From positions 45,282-53,212 of the forward strand of contig CAJUSL010000001.1 in NCBI GenBank assembly GCA_910589135.1: DNA of 7,931 nt, given 5' to 3'. The notes beneath the pieces are model-generated. The model saw only the letters and a program-made list of their open reading frames with translations, was not told where the DNA came from and ran no database searches. Shown piece after piece: positions 1 through 7,411 of the stretch (its first letter is position 1; the number at the start of each line of letters is the position of its first letter). The translations under genes and the position numbers were made by a program. Source of the stretch: an uncultured Eggerthellaceae bacterium (GTDB lineage: Bacteria; Actinomycetota; Coriobacteriia; Coriobacteriales; Eggerthellaceae).

Positions 1-2196
1 CGCGTCGCCGGTGGCCGGCACATATATAGGAAGCGCGGGAATGCGTTCGCCGGTTTCCTTGAAGAGCGCGTCGGAGAGTCGCTGGGCCTTCTGCGAGTAG
101 ATCTCGATCTTGCCCGACGGCGTCGGCAGCGGGCAGCCGTGAGGGTCGCGGCGGAAGTCCTCGTAGGCAATCGTCGGCCCGATGTAGGGCGCGCGCCACA
201 CGCCTTGCGCATCAAGTTCGTCGAGCGCAGGCGGCTTGGCGGGGGAAAGGGCGGCCGCGGCTGCGGCGGCGATGGCAGACAGGTCGGAAGTGGTTGCGTC
301 TGCAGCGGCGGCTGCGGCGGTTGCGTCTGCGGCGTCTGCGGCCGCCCCAGCCCCATCGGCCTCGCCGCCAACGCCGCCGCCCCCAAGCTGCCCGAAGTCG
401 CCCGAAGGCGAGGCCTGCGCCCTATCGAAGGCCTTCCGCGCCAGCTCAAGGCGCAGGCGATCCACGTCGTCCGCGCCGCCCCCGGCATCAAGCCCGTCCA
501 GGAACTGCTCGCGCACGCCCAGCCGCTCGGCCAGGCCGAGCGCCATCTCCCAGGCACTTCGGCGCTCGAACGTCTCGTGCGGCCACGCCTGCCCGTGCAC
601 GAGCCCGCGCACGATGTCGGCGCTTCCGCTGGACACCACGTTGCCGCCTTCCGCCCGCGCCAGGTCGGGCAACACGATGTCGGCATAGCGCGCCGAGTCG
701 GTCATCATCACGTCCACGACCACGATGAACTCGCACGCGTCCTCGTCGCAAAGCACGTCGTGCGCGTGGTTGATGTCGGCATGCTGGTTGGTGAGGCAGT
801 TGCCCGCATGGTTCACGATCAGCTTCACGGACGTGTTCAGCCGCTCGGCTCCGCGCACGCCGCCGCCCACGCGCGTCAGCGATTCGCCGTGCTTGACGGC
901 ATCGAGCCACATGAAGGCCGGAATCTTGGCCTGCACGGGGTTGTTGCCCATGGGAGCCTCGGGCACCACGAATGGCAGGAAGCGCTCGCGCTGGCCGCCG
1001 TTGGTGCCGGGCAGCCCGACGTTGCCGGTGAGGATGGCCAGCATGGCGATGGCGCGCGCCGTGACCTCGCCCCATTCGCTGCGCTGCGGCCCCCATCCCT
1101 GCGTGACGAACACGCGCTCGGCGCTGCCGATGTCGCGCGCGAAGTCCTCGATCGTGCGCGCGGGAACCTGCGTGATGGCGGCCGCCCACCTCGGCGTCTT
1201 CGCGACGCCGTCGGGCCCGGTGCCCAGGACGTAGTCCTTGTAGCTCGCGTTTCGCGGCGCGCCTTCGGGCATCGTGCCCTCGTCGAAGCCGACGCAATAC
1301 TCGTCGAGGAACGTCTGGTCGACGAGCCCTTCCTCGATCAGCACGTGCGCGACGCCGGCCACGAACGCCGCGTCGGTGCCCGGTCGGATGGGAATCCACA
1401 CGTCGTCCGCGCCGCTCACGGCGTCGGTGTGGCGCGGGTCGATGGAGTACACGCGGAAGTTCCCCCGCTCGCGCGCCTGCAGGAACTCGAACGACGACCC
1501 CGCGCCGCCCATGCGCGTGTCGCCGGGGTTCGACCCGAACATCACCACGACGTCCGCCCGTGCCGCCTCGCCGAGCGTCGACGCCGAGAAGTAGCCGTCG
1601 TCGCCATACGTTGCCTTCATGCCCGCCTGCAGCTGGGCACAGCTGTAGTCGCCGTAGATGCCGAGGAAGCCGCCGTAGCAGTTCATCAGGCGCTCGAAGG
1701 GGGAGCCGGGGACGGGATAGAGCCCGGTGGCGTAGGGCAGCAGCACCGCCTCGTTGCCATGTTCGCGCACCACGCGCTCGATCTGTGCCGCTACCTCGTC
1801 GAGCGCTTCGTCCCACGTGATGCGCTCGAATCGCCCGCTGCCGCGCGGCCCCACCCGCCTAAGCGGATAGTTCAGCCGGTCGGGGCTGTCGAGCCAGTAG
1901 CGCATGGCGCGCCCGCGCAGGCATGCGCGCATCTGCGGCGTGCCGGCGGCCGTGGCGCTCGCGCTGTCGATGGCGCCTGCGTCCTCCTCGGGCAGATCGT
2001 CGGTTTCCACCCAGCGCACGCGGCCGTCCTTCACGTGGAATCGCAGGGCGCAGTGCGAGCCGCAGTTCACCGAACACGTCTGCCACACGGTACGCTCGCC
2101 GGCCGCGCCGTGGCCGTCGTTGCCGGCGCGCACGCTGCTCATGCCGTCCGCGCCATGCAGCCCGCGCTCGCCGTCCGCCGCCTCAGGCCCGCGCAC
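1..2196 (-). CDS. dmsA: DmsA-type molybdopterin oxidoreductase, catalytic subunit without Tat signal (3' end outside window)
   Basis: Catalytic subunit of the DMSO reductase family, expected to reduce an S- or N-oxide or similar acceptor at a Mo-bis-MGD centre. The reading frame is open from 2196 to the left edge: 732 residues are seen and the C-terminal dinucleotide-binding part is missing. Seen: C41-x3-C45-x3-C49 and C92 (in ACLRGR) for a [4Fe-4S] cluster; GDYSCAQ with S185, matching the Mo-ligand serine region of E. coli DmsA (GDYSSAQ); FGSNPGDTRMGG; QGWGPQRS; NHAGNCLTNQH; MTDSARYADIVLPD; TPSGKIEIYS. The GTG start at 2196 is chosen because AGAGGAG lies 6 nt upstream (2203-2209). The ATG at 2142 is in frame but has no Shine-Dalgarno. 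No twin-arginine signal precedes the first cysteine with either start, unlike normal DmsA. Residues 593-656 are an Ala/Gly-rich insertion. The gene overlaps the regulator by 14 nt, so translational coupling is likely. DmsB/DmsC partners, if any, would lie to the left. Family certain, substrate unknown. Confidence 0.93.
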   Translation of the reverse strand, partial: MRGPEAADGERGLHGADGMSSVRAGNDGHGAAGERTVWQTCSVNCGSHCALRFHVKDGRVRWVETDDLPEEDAGAIDSASATAAGTPQMRACLRGRAMRYWLDSPDRLNYPLRRVGPRGSGRFERITWDEALDEVAAQIERVVREHGNEAVLLPYATGLYPVPGSPFERLMNCYGGFLGIYGDYSCAQLQAGMKATYGDDGYFSASTLGEAARADVVVMFGSNPGDTRMGGAGSSFEFLQARERGNFRVYSIDPRHTDAVSGADDVWIPIRPGTDAAFVAGVAHVLIEEGLVDQTFLDEYCVGFDEGTMPEGAPRNASYKDYVLGTGPDGVAKTPRWAAAITQVPARTIEDFARDIGSAERVFVTQGWGPQRSEWGEVTARAIAMLAILTGNVGLPGTNGGQRERFLPFVVPEAPMGNNPVQAKIPAFMWLDAVKHGESLTRVGGGVRGAERLNTSVKLIVNHAGNCLTNQHADINHAHDVLCDEDACEFIVVVDVMMTDSARYADIVLPDLARAEGGNVVSSGSADIVRGLVHGQAWPHETFERRSAWEMALGLAERLGVREQFLDGLDAGGGADDVDRLRLELARKAFDRAQASPSGDFGQLGGGGVGGEADGAGAAADAADATAAAAAADATTSDLSAIAAAAAAALSPAKPPALDELDAQGVWRAPYIGPTIAYEDFRRDPHGCPLPTPSGKIEIYSQKAQRLSDALFKETGERIPALPIYVPATGDA

Positions 2197-3163
2197 GGGT
2201 CACTCCTCTGCGTGCAAGCGCCTCTTCCTGCCCTTCCAGCAGCAGCTTGAGCGCGTGGATGATGCGCCGGTCGTCGATGTGCTCGTTCGACAGCGACACG
2301 AACACGGTGAAGATGTCCTCGCCCACCTCCTGCACCGCCGCCGTCCCGGTGCCCGTCAGTCGGAACAGGATGCCCCGCGCGTCGTCGGGGTCGGGGATGC
2401 GCTCGATGTAGCCGTCCTCTTCCAGGCGCAGCGACGCGGTGGTGACGTAGGAGCGCCCGGTGCGCAGGTAGACGACCATGTCCTTCGCGCGCAGCATCTT
2501 CGTGACGCCGCGTTTCTTGGGGTAGAGCTCGAGCAGGAAGCGGAAGTCGGTCAGCGACAGCCCCAGCGACGACTTGACCGCGGCTGAGATGGCCTGGCGG
2601 ATCATCGCGAAGGCGGTCACGCGGTAGGGTGGGAACGCGATGACGTCCTCGGGGGAGACGGCGTTGCGCCCGGCGTAGAAGCTGCCGGGCACGTTGAGCG
2701 CGTTCGCGAGCATCTCGGAAAGCAGCGCGCGCTCGTGCGGGGGCACCTTCATCCGGCACTCTTCCAGGAACTCGGAGACGGAGGCGAGCAGTCCGTCGGC
2801 GACCTCGCTGCCGGCAGGCGAGAGCTCCCAGGTCCGGGGGCGCTGGCCGCGCGTGGCGTGGCCAGCCGCCGTCGCGCTTGCGCCTGCGTTCCCGCCCGGC
2901 CCGGCATCACCTTCGCCAACCGGCCGCACGAACCCCTTCAACTCCAGCGCCTCGAGCGCCGCGGATACGTCGGCCGGCTTCAGCACGAGGGCGCGCGCCA
3001 GGCGGATGCTGGTCGCCTCGCGCCCATCAGGCATCGTCATCTGGGCGAGCACGCGGAAATGGGTGAGGGGGACGTCCTTCGGAAGCAGGCGTACGATGCC
3101 CTTGTCCGACTTGGACAGCACGGCGCACCACAGGGTGATGAGATGTGCCTTCGACGAATCCAC
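2183..3163 (-). CDS. Transcriptional regulator with two MarR-like winged-helix halves in one chain
   Basis: Probable DNA-binding regulator of 326 residues, about twice a normal MarR protein (about 140-160). Two halves are visible. Half 1 (about 5-155) has LTHFRVL at 33-39, then a recognition-helix-like stretch VSAALEALELKGFVRP (66-81) and a wing ending WELSPAG. Half 2 (about 180-318) has LTDFRFL at 204-210, then VTTASLRLEEDGYIERI (240-256) and the MarR-style wing DPDDARG...RLTGTG (258-273). The wing of half 1 is stretched by a Gly/Ala-rich insertion (about 83-107) and lacks the D-x-R motif. MarR proteins normally work as dimers, so this looks like a single-chain pseudo-dimer (inference). The start is uncertain: GTG 3163 has GGGGGA just upstream and begins close to the first helix. 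ATG 3229 would add 22 residues (MGQKGKRIRL...) with a poor Shine-Dalgarno, and TTG 3247 lies in the T-tract of the upstream terminator. The gene sits between two dmsA-type genes and overlaps the downstream one by 14 nt, so it probably controls one or both. The ligand is unknown. Confidence 0.85.
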   Translation of the reverse strand: MDSSKAHLITLWCAVLSKSDKGIVRLLPKDVPLTHFRVLAQMTMPDGREATSIRLARALVLKPADVSAALEALELKGFVRPVGEGDAGPGGNAGASATAAGHATRGQRPRTWELSPAGSEVADGLLASVSEFLEECRMKVPPHERALLSEMLANALNVPGSFYAGRNAVSPEDVIAFPPYRVTAFAMIRQAISAAVKSSLGLSLTDFRFLLELYPKKRGVTKMLRAKDMVVYLRTGRSYVTTASLRLEEDGYIERIPDPDDARGILFRLTGTGTAAVQEVGEDIFTVFVSLSNEHIDDRRIIHALKLLLEGQEEALARRGVTRARA

Positions 3164-3183
3164 CGTTCCCCCAAGGACAAAGA

Positions 3184-3199
3184 GGCGCACCAATGCGCC
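3184..3199. promoter_or_regulatory. Inverted repeat upstream of the regulator gene, possible operator
   Basis: A perfect 6-bp inverted repeat, GGCGCA-ccaa-TGCGCC, lies 21 nt upstream of the preferred GTG start of the regulator. MarR-type proteins often bind palindromes near their own start, so autoregulation is possible. It could equally be a chance GC-rich hairpin, and it would be inside the coding sequence if translation starts at 3229. Confidence 0.3.
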
Positions 3200-3245
3200 C
3201 AGACGAATGCGTTTCCCCTTTTGTCCCATTCTCTCACATGCGGGC

Positions 3246-3275
3246 AAAAAAAGCGGGAGGGCGAACCCTCCCGCT
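3246..3275 (-). terminator. Rho-independent terminator of the dmsABC operon
   Basis: On the minus strand a perfect 10-bp stem (AGCGGGAGGG / CCCTCCCGCT) closes a TTCG tetraloop and runs straight into seven T residues (3246-3252). It stands about 145 nt after the dmsC stop and before the regulator gene, so it should separate the reductase operon from the regulator-led unit. Confidence 0.93.
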
Positions 3276-3283
3276 CAAGTGAT

Positions 3284-3333
3284 GCGCACTCGGGCGAGGC
3301 GCGTTATGGCGAAGCGCACTCAGGCGAAGCGCG
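3284..3333. repeat. Direct repeat in the dmsC 3' untranslated region
   Basis: Two 20-nt copies (3284-3303 and 3314-3333) differ at two positions and are 30 nt apart, start to start. Both begin GCGCACTC on the plus strand. They lie between the dmsC stop and the terminator, in a stretch (3284-3419) with no recognisable gene. The function is unknown. Confidence 0.6.
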
Positions 3334-3419
3334 TCTCGCTGCGACGCAAGCGCCCGCCGGCCAATGCACGCGCCTTCACGCGCGCCAGCGCCGCCAGCTT
3401 CGCGCATGCGGCCGCCGGC

Positions 3420-4289
3420 CTAGATTCCCAGGCCGGCCGAGAACTCCACGCCGTAGAAGGACAGCCTGGCAAGCAGGATGCCTACGAACGTGACGACCAC
3501 GACGATCCACGTATAGAACGTCGCGCGCTTCTTCTGGATCTCGAACATGAGCGCGACGCCGGCGAGCACCATCACGATCACGGCCGTGACGATCCACGGC
3601 ATCATGGCGCTCACGACGTCCGAGCCGTACATCATGTTGTTCGCGAGCCCCGAGGCGGTGCCCATGTTCAGCGCGAAGAATGCCACCGACCCGATGACGC
3701 CGACCCACGACACCACGAGCGCGACCTTCGCGAGCTGCTTGTCGGCCGCATCGTAGACGCCGGCCTGGTAGAACACGGCCATGCCGACGGCCGAGCCGCC
3801 CAGCACGCCGAAGAACAGCGTGGACAGCGGCACCATCGCGTTGTTCCATGACGGGATGGTGTCCATGCCGTAGGCCAGCCCGACGAACACGCAGAACAGA
3901 AGCCCCACGACGGCCACCACGGCGGAAAATCCCTTGCGCGCACCTTCGGAGGCGAGCTTCCCGGCGAGCGCCACAATCCAGTAGACGATGGCGACCACGC
4001 AGAACACGAGCCCCATGACAATCTCGTTGGACATCGGCGAGCTACCGACGTTCGCGAACACATTGAAGGCGTTCATCGGGTTCGCCAGGTGGAAGAACGC
4101 GCAGATGAAGCCCACCACCACGAACACGATGGGGATGACGGTCATGCGGTCGACCTTCTTCAGCGCCTCGGCGTCGAAGCGCTTCACGAAGAAGGCGGCG
4201 GCCAGCATCAGGAACGCGCCGGCGCCCATCGGGACCAAGGTAGAGAACAGGGCCAGAGGCAGTTCGGTCATTCCAAGCTCCATACCCAT
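3420..4289 (-). CDS. dmsC: DmsC-type membrane anchor subunit (menaquinol-oxidising)
   Basis: Integral membrane subunit of 289 residues that anchors the reductase and passes electrons from menaquinol to the ferredoxin subunit. About eight hydrophobic helices are visible (near 10-35, 50-68, 88-110, 121-141, 151-176, 187-210, 228-250 and 259-278), the usual DmsC topology and length. The quinol-site signature is present: H67 in FFHLANP and E89 in SNEI. These are 22 residues apart, as are H65 and E87, the quinol-binding residues of E. coli DmsC. A conserved-type Arg (R275, LLARLSFYG) sits in the last helix. The start at 4289 has a strong Shine-Dalgarno (GGAGGTGATC, 4294-4303) embedded in the last codons of dmsB, with only 1 nt between the genes. 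An in-frame ATG at 4271, which also has GGAG upstream, would give a start (MTELPLALF) more typical of the family. Last gene of the operon. Confidence 0.95.
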   Translation of the reverse strand: MGMELGMTELPLALFSTLVPMGAGAFLMLAAAFFVKRFDAEALKKVDRMTVIPIVFVVVGFICAFFHLANPMNAFNVFANVGSSPMSNEIVMGLVFCVVAIVYWIVALAGKLASEGARKGFSAVVAVVGLLFCVFVGLAYGMDTIPSWNNAMVPLSTLFFGVLGGSAVGMAVFYQAGVYDAADKQLAKVALVVSWVGVIGSVAFFALNMGTASGLANNMMYGSDVVSAMMPWIVTAVIVMVLAGVALMFEIQKKRATFYTWIVVVVTFVGILLARLSFYGVEFSAGLGI

Positions 4290-4290
4290 G

Positions 4291-4920
4291 TTAGATCACC
4301 TCCAACGGATTCGAGACGCGCACCGACATGTCGCCGGCGGGCTTCGCATCCGGGCACACCTTCACCAGAAGGCTGGGATGCGTCAGGTCCTTGTCGGGAA
4401 GCGGGGCGATGTTGCCGACCTCGCTGTCCGAGTACTCGCGCTCAAGCTCGTCGATGTCGCCGAACTGCAGCGCACGCAGCGGGCACGCCGACACGCAGAT
4501 GGGCTCCTTGCCCTCCTGCAGGCGCTCGTAGCAGCCGCTGCACTTCACAGAATGGCCCTTCTCCTTGTCGACCTTGGGCGCGTTGTAGGGGCAGGCCATC
4601 TCGCAATAGCCGCACCCGATGCACTTGCCGTCGTCGATGAGCACGAGCCCGGCCTCCTCGTCGCGGTGGATCGCGCCGGTGGGGCAGGCCTTCGTGCAGG
4701 CCGGGTCCTCGCAGTGGTTGCATCCGAGCGACATGTGGTAGCAGTACGCGAGGTTCTCGACCGTGTCATCCTCGTTGACGTCGCACGAACCGCCTTCGCA
4801 GTCGTACACCTTGCGGTAGTTGGTGTCCACCTCGGTGTCGTAGTAGTCCTTGCATGCGGTCTCGCACGTGCGGCAGCCCATGCAGCGGGTCGAGTCGAAA
4901 TAGAATCCCTTCTGAGTCAT
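4291..4920 (-). CDS. dmsB: DmsB-type electron-transfer subunit with four [4Fe-4S] clusters
   Basis: Ferredoxin-like subunit of 209 residues (E. coli DmsB has about 205) that relays electrons from the DmsC anchor to the molybdenum subunit. Sixteen cysteines form four sets: C13/C16/C19/C23, C67/C70/C75/C79, C100/C103/C106/C110 and C127/C130/C142/C146, enough for four [4Fe-4S] clusters. Further cysteines at 41, 46, 60 and 189 have no obvious ligand role. There is no signal peptide, as expected for a protein exported together with its Tat-bearing partner. The ATG at 4920 has AGGAGG 7 nt upstream. The gap to the dmsA stop is 13 nt, and dmsC follows after 1 nt. The acidic stretch at 155-167 is a loop of unknown role. 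The family is clear; the same architecture also occurs in related reductases (polysulfide, selenate, tetrathionate), so the assignment as DMSO-specific rests on the neighbours. Confidence 0.96.
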   Translation of the reverse strand: MTQKGFYFDSTRCMGCRTCETACKDYYDTEVDTNYRKVYDCEGGSCDVNEDDTVENLAYCYHMSLGCNHCEDPACTKACPTGAIHRDEEAGLVLIDDGKCIGCGYCEMACPYNAPKVDKEKGHSVKCSGCYERLQEGKEPICVSACPLRALQFGDIDELEREYSDSEVGNIAPLPDKDLTHPSLLVKVCPDAKPAGDMSVRVSNPLEVI

Positions 4921-4933
4921 GACCGCACCTCCT

Positions 4934-7411
4934 CTATGCCTTCGTCACTTCAGCGATGATAGAATGCGACGGGCCGTTGCCCTTGCCGAGCGGCGTCGGC
5001 CGGTACGCGGTGAGCGTGTTGACGCAGCCGCCGGTGTCCAGCCGGTCGCCCGCCATGTTGGCCTCGTGCCAGGCGCCCTGCGGGATGCCGATGGTGCCGG
5101 GGATGATCCTCGGCGTGACGTGGGCTTCGATGCGGATGGTGCCGTTGGGGCTCTTCACGTCGACCATGTCGCGGTCGGCGATGCCGCGCGGGCTGGCGTC
5201 TGCGGGGTTGATCCACAGCTGCTGGCGCGCGATGTGCTTGAGCTCGGGCAGGAAGCCGAACGACGAGTGCGTGCGGCCCTTGTAGTGGAAGCCCGAGCAG
5301 TACAGCGGGTACTCGTCGGTGACCGATCCGTAGCCCTGGAAGCCGGGGTCGAACAGCGGGATGGGGTAGATCTCGTCGCCCTCGGGAAGCTCCCACTCGT
5401 CGTTGAGCTTGTCGAGCGCCTCGGAGTAGATCTCGATCTTGCCCGACGGCGTGGCGACGGGGTGGGCCAGCGGGTCCTTGCGGAAGTCCTCGAGTCCGAT
5501 GGCCGGCGGCAGCGGCACCTTGTAGACGCCCTGCTCCTGGATCTTCTCGAAGGTGGGCATGTCGGGCTCGAGCTCGCGCCCCTGCTCGTAGAGGTACTCG
5601 ACCCATTCGTCCTGCGTGCGGCCTTCGGTGAACTCCTCCTTCTTGCCGAAGCGGTCGGCAATCTCGGCCATGACGTCGTAGCTCGAGCGGCACTCGGCCG
5701 GCGGCTCCTGCGCAGGCGAGCCCACGACGACGCCCGTGTAGTACTCGGCGTAGCCCTGCGTCTGCATGTTGACCTGCTCGGAGCGCATGGCGTCAGGCAG
5801 CAGGATGTCGGCGTATTTCGCCGAGTCGGTCATGACGGTGTCCCACACCAGGATGAACTCGCACTTCGACTCGTCTTGCAGAAGGTCGTGCGTGTAGTTG
5901 ATGTCGCCGTGCTGGTTGGTGATGCAGTTGCCCGCGTAGTTCCAGATGAACTTGATGTCGTTCTTCAGCGGGCCGCCCTTCACCGCCGCGTTCTTCTCGG
6001 TCATCTCGGTGCCATGGTCGACGGCGTTTGCCCACTCGTAGCACGGGATGGAGACCTCCACCGGGTTGTCGCCCGAGGGGATGCTGCCGACGAGGTAGGT
6101 GGGCGGCTCGGCCTCGCGCTGGCCGGTGTTGGTGCCGGGCAGGCCGATCTTGCCGATGAGCAGCGGCAGCATGGTGATGGCGCGCGAGGTGGTCTCGCCG
6201 TTGGTGTGGCGCTGCGGGCCCCAGCCCTGGCAGACGAAGGGCGCCTCAGCGCTGGCGATGGTGTCGGCCAGCTCGCGGATCTTCTCGGCGGGGATCTGCG
6301 TGATCTCGGCGGCCCACTCGGGGGTCTTCTCGACCTTGTCGTAGCCCTCGCCCATGATGTAGTCGCGGTAGGACTTGTGCTGGCCCTTGGCGGATTCCGG
6401 CATCGTGGACTCGTCGTAGCCGACGCAGTAGCGGTCGAGGAAGTCCTTGTCCACCTGGTCGTTCTCGATCCATTCGTGGGCGATGGCGGCCACCAGCGCC
6501 GAGTCGGTGCCCGTGCGGATGGGCACCCATTCGTCGGCGTGGCCCGACGCACTCTCGTTCAGGCGGTAGTCGATGTTGATGATCTGGCCGCCGCGCCCGA
6601 GCACGGCCTCGCGCACGCGCGCGAAGTCCCATACGGCGTTCAGGCCGCCCATGCGGGTCTCGGCCGGGCTGTTCCCGAACATGACCACGAGGTCGGAGTG
6701 CGCCTCGGCCTCCGAGAACGAGCTTGCGTTGATGTTGTCGTAGGGCGAGTACACGCTGGCCTCGACGCCGAGCGTGGGATGCAGGCCCTCCTCGGTCAGG
6801 TTCTCGGCGCTGCCGAACATGTAGGGCATCGCGGCGCTCATCATGTTCGTCGAATAGTCGTAGAAGCGCGTGAGCGAGCCGCCCAGGCAGTTCAGCAGGC
6901 GCTGCGAGGGATTGCCTGTCGTGGAGTACATGCCCGTGGCGTAGATGGTGAAGATGGCGTCGTTGCCGTAGGTGTCGATCGTATGCTTGAGCGCGTCGAC
7001 GATGGTGTCGATCGCCTCGTCCCAGCTGATGCGCTCGAACTTGCCCTCGCCGCGCTTGCCGACCCGCTTCATGGGGTACAGCAGGCGGTCGGGGCTGTTG
7101 AGCCAGCGGCGCATGGTGCGGCCGCGCACGCAGGCGCGCGACTGGAAGTCGGCGTCGCCGATGTCGTCGGTGGTCATGTAGACCGCCTTGCCGTCCTTCG
7201 AGTGCCACTGGAAGATGCAGTTGCCGCCGCAGTTGACGTTGCACTGGCTCCAGTGGATGGTCTCCGGGGCGTCGGCGTGCGCCTGGGGAACGCCGTCCCC
7301 GAAGAGCGCGTCGGCCGCGGCGACGCCTGTTCCGGCGGCAGCCAAGGCTCCCAAGGCGCCGGAGGTTTTCAAGAACGTGCGTCTTGAAACGTTTCCTAGT
7401 GTCCCTTCCAT
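4934..7411 (-). CDS. dmsA: DmsA-type molybdopterin oxidoreductase, Tat-exported catalytic subunit
   Basis: Catalytic subunit of a membrane-bound DMSO-reductase-family enzyme, 825 residues (E. coli DmsA has about 814). A Tat signal is clear: SRRTFLK at 9-15, a hydrophobic Ala-rich stretch, and a likely cleavage site after AHA (46). C57-x3-C61-x3-C65 and C94 (ACVRGR) bind a [4Fe-4S] cluster. S187 in YDYSTNM aligns with the Mo-ligand serine. Further family landmarks are FGNSPAETRMGG, QGWGPQRHTNGE, NYAGNCITNQHGDIN, MTDSAKYADILLPD, TPSGKIEIYSE and the C-terminal MGD-binding region (about 690-825, ending near GGCVNTLTAYRPTPLGKG). The ATG at 7411 is chosen because AGAGGAG lies 6 nt upstream and it places the twin-arginine correctly; the frame stays open to 7543, but that extension is Ala/Arg-rich leader sequence. 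About 25 extra residues follow the serine compared with E. coli DmsA, and the serine context differs (TNMM instead of SAQ), so the substrate may not be DMSO. First gene of the dmsABC operon. Confidence 0.95.
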   Translation of the reverse strand: MEGTLGNVSRRTFLKTSGALGALAAAGTGVAAADALFGDGVPQAHADAPETIHWSQCNVNCGGNCIFQWHSKDGKAVYMTTDDIGDADFQSRACVRGRTMRRWLNSPDRLLYPMKRVGKRGEGKFERISWDEAIDTIVDALKHTIDTYGNDAIFTIYATGMYSTTGNPSQRLLNCLGGSLTRFYDYSTNMMSAAMPYMFGSAENLTEEGLHPTLGVEASVYSPYDNINASSFSEAEAHSDLVVMFGNSPAETRMGGLNAVWDFARVREAVLGRGGQIINIDYRLNESASGHADEWVPIRTGTDSALVAAIAHEWIENDQVDKDFLDRYCVGYDESTMPESAKGQHKSYRDYIMGEGYDKVEKTPEWAAEITQIPAEKIRELADTIASAEAPFVCQGWGPQRHTNGETTSRAITMLPLLIGKIGLPGTNTGQREAEPPTYLVGSIPSGDNPVEVSIPCYEWANAVDHGTEMTEKNAAVKGGPLKNDIKFIWNYAGNCITNQHGDINYTHDLLQDESKCEFILVWDTVMTDSAKYADILLPDAMRSEQVNMQTQGYAEYYTGVVVGSPAQEPPAECRSSYDVMAEIADRFGKKEEFTEGRTQDEWVEYLYEQGRELEPDMPTFEKIQEQGVYKVPLPPAIGLEDFRKDPLAHPVATPSGKIEIYSEALDKLNDEWELPEGDEIYPIPLFDPGFQGYGSVTDEYPLYCSGFHYKGRTHSSFGFLPELKHIARQQLWINPADASPRGIADRDMVDVKSPNGTIRIEAHVTPRIIPGTIGIPQGAWHEANMAGDRLDTGGCVNTLTAYRPTPLGKGNGPSHSIIAEVTKA

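Noticed and set aside
488..1816. 442-codon minus-strand reading frame
   Set aside because: Out-of-frame shadow of the partial dmsA-type gene. The true frame has no stop inside the window because the gene continues past the left edge.
139..2250. 703-codon plus-strand reading frame
   Set aside because: Antisense shadow of the second dmsA-type gene, whose minus-strand frame shows cluster cysteines, the Mo-ligand serine region and other family motifs.
3230..3247. TTG start of the regulator at 3247
   Set aside because: It lies inside the T-tract of the dmsABC terminator and has no properly spaced Shine-Dalgarno.
3233..3419. Read-through extension of dmsC past its TAG stop
   Set aside because: The frame stays open through the terminator, but the product is Arg/Ala-rich with no membrane or family features, and DmsC already has its normal length.
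4290..4303. Possible frameshift or fusion between dmsB and dmsC
   Set aside because: The genes are separate, with a TAA stop, a 1-nt gap and a strong Shine-Dalgarno for dmsC; both proteins have normal lengths.
4919..7387. 822-codon plus-strand reading frame covering all of dmsA
   Set aside because: Antisense shadow of a GC-rich gene. The minus strand carries clear DmsA motifs, and the plus-strand product is Val/Ala/Arg/His-rich with no family features.
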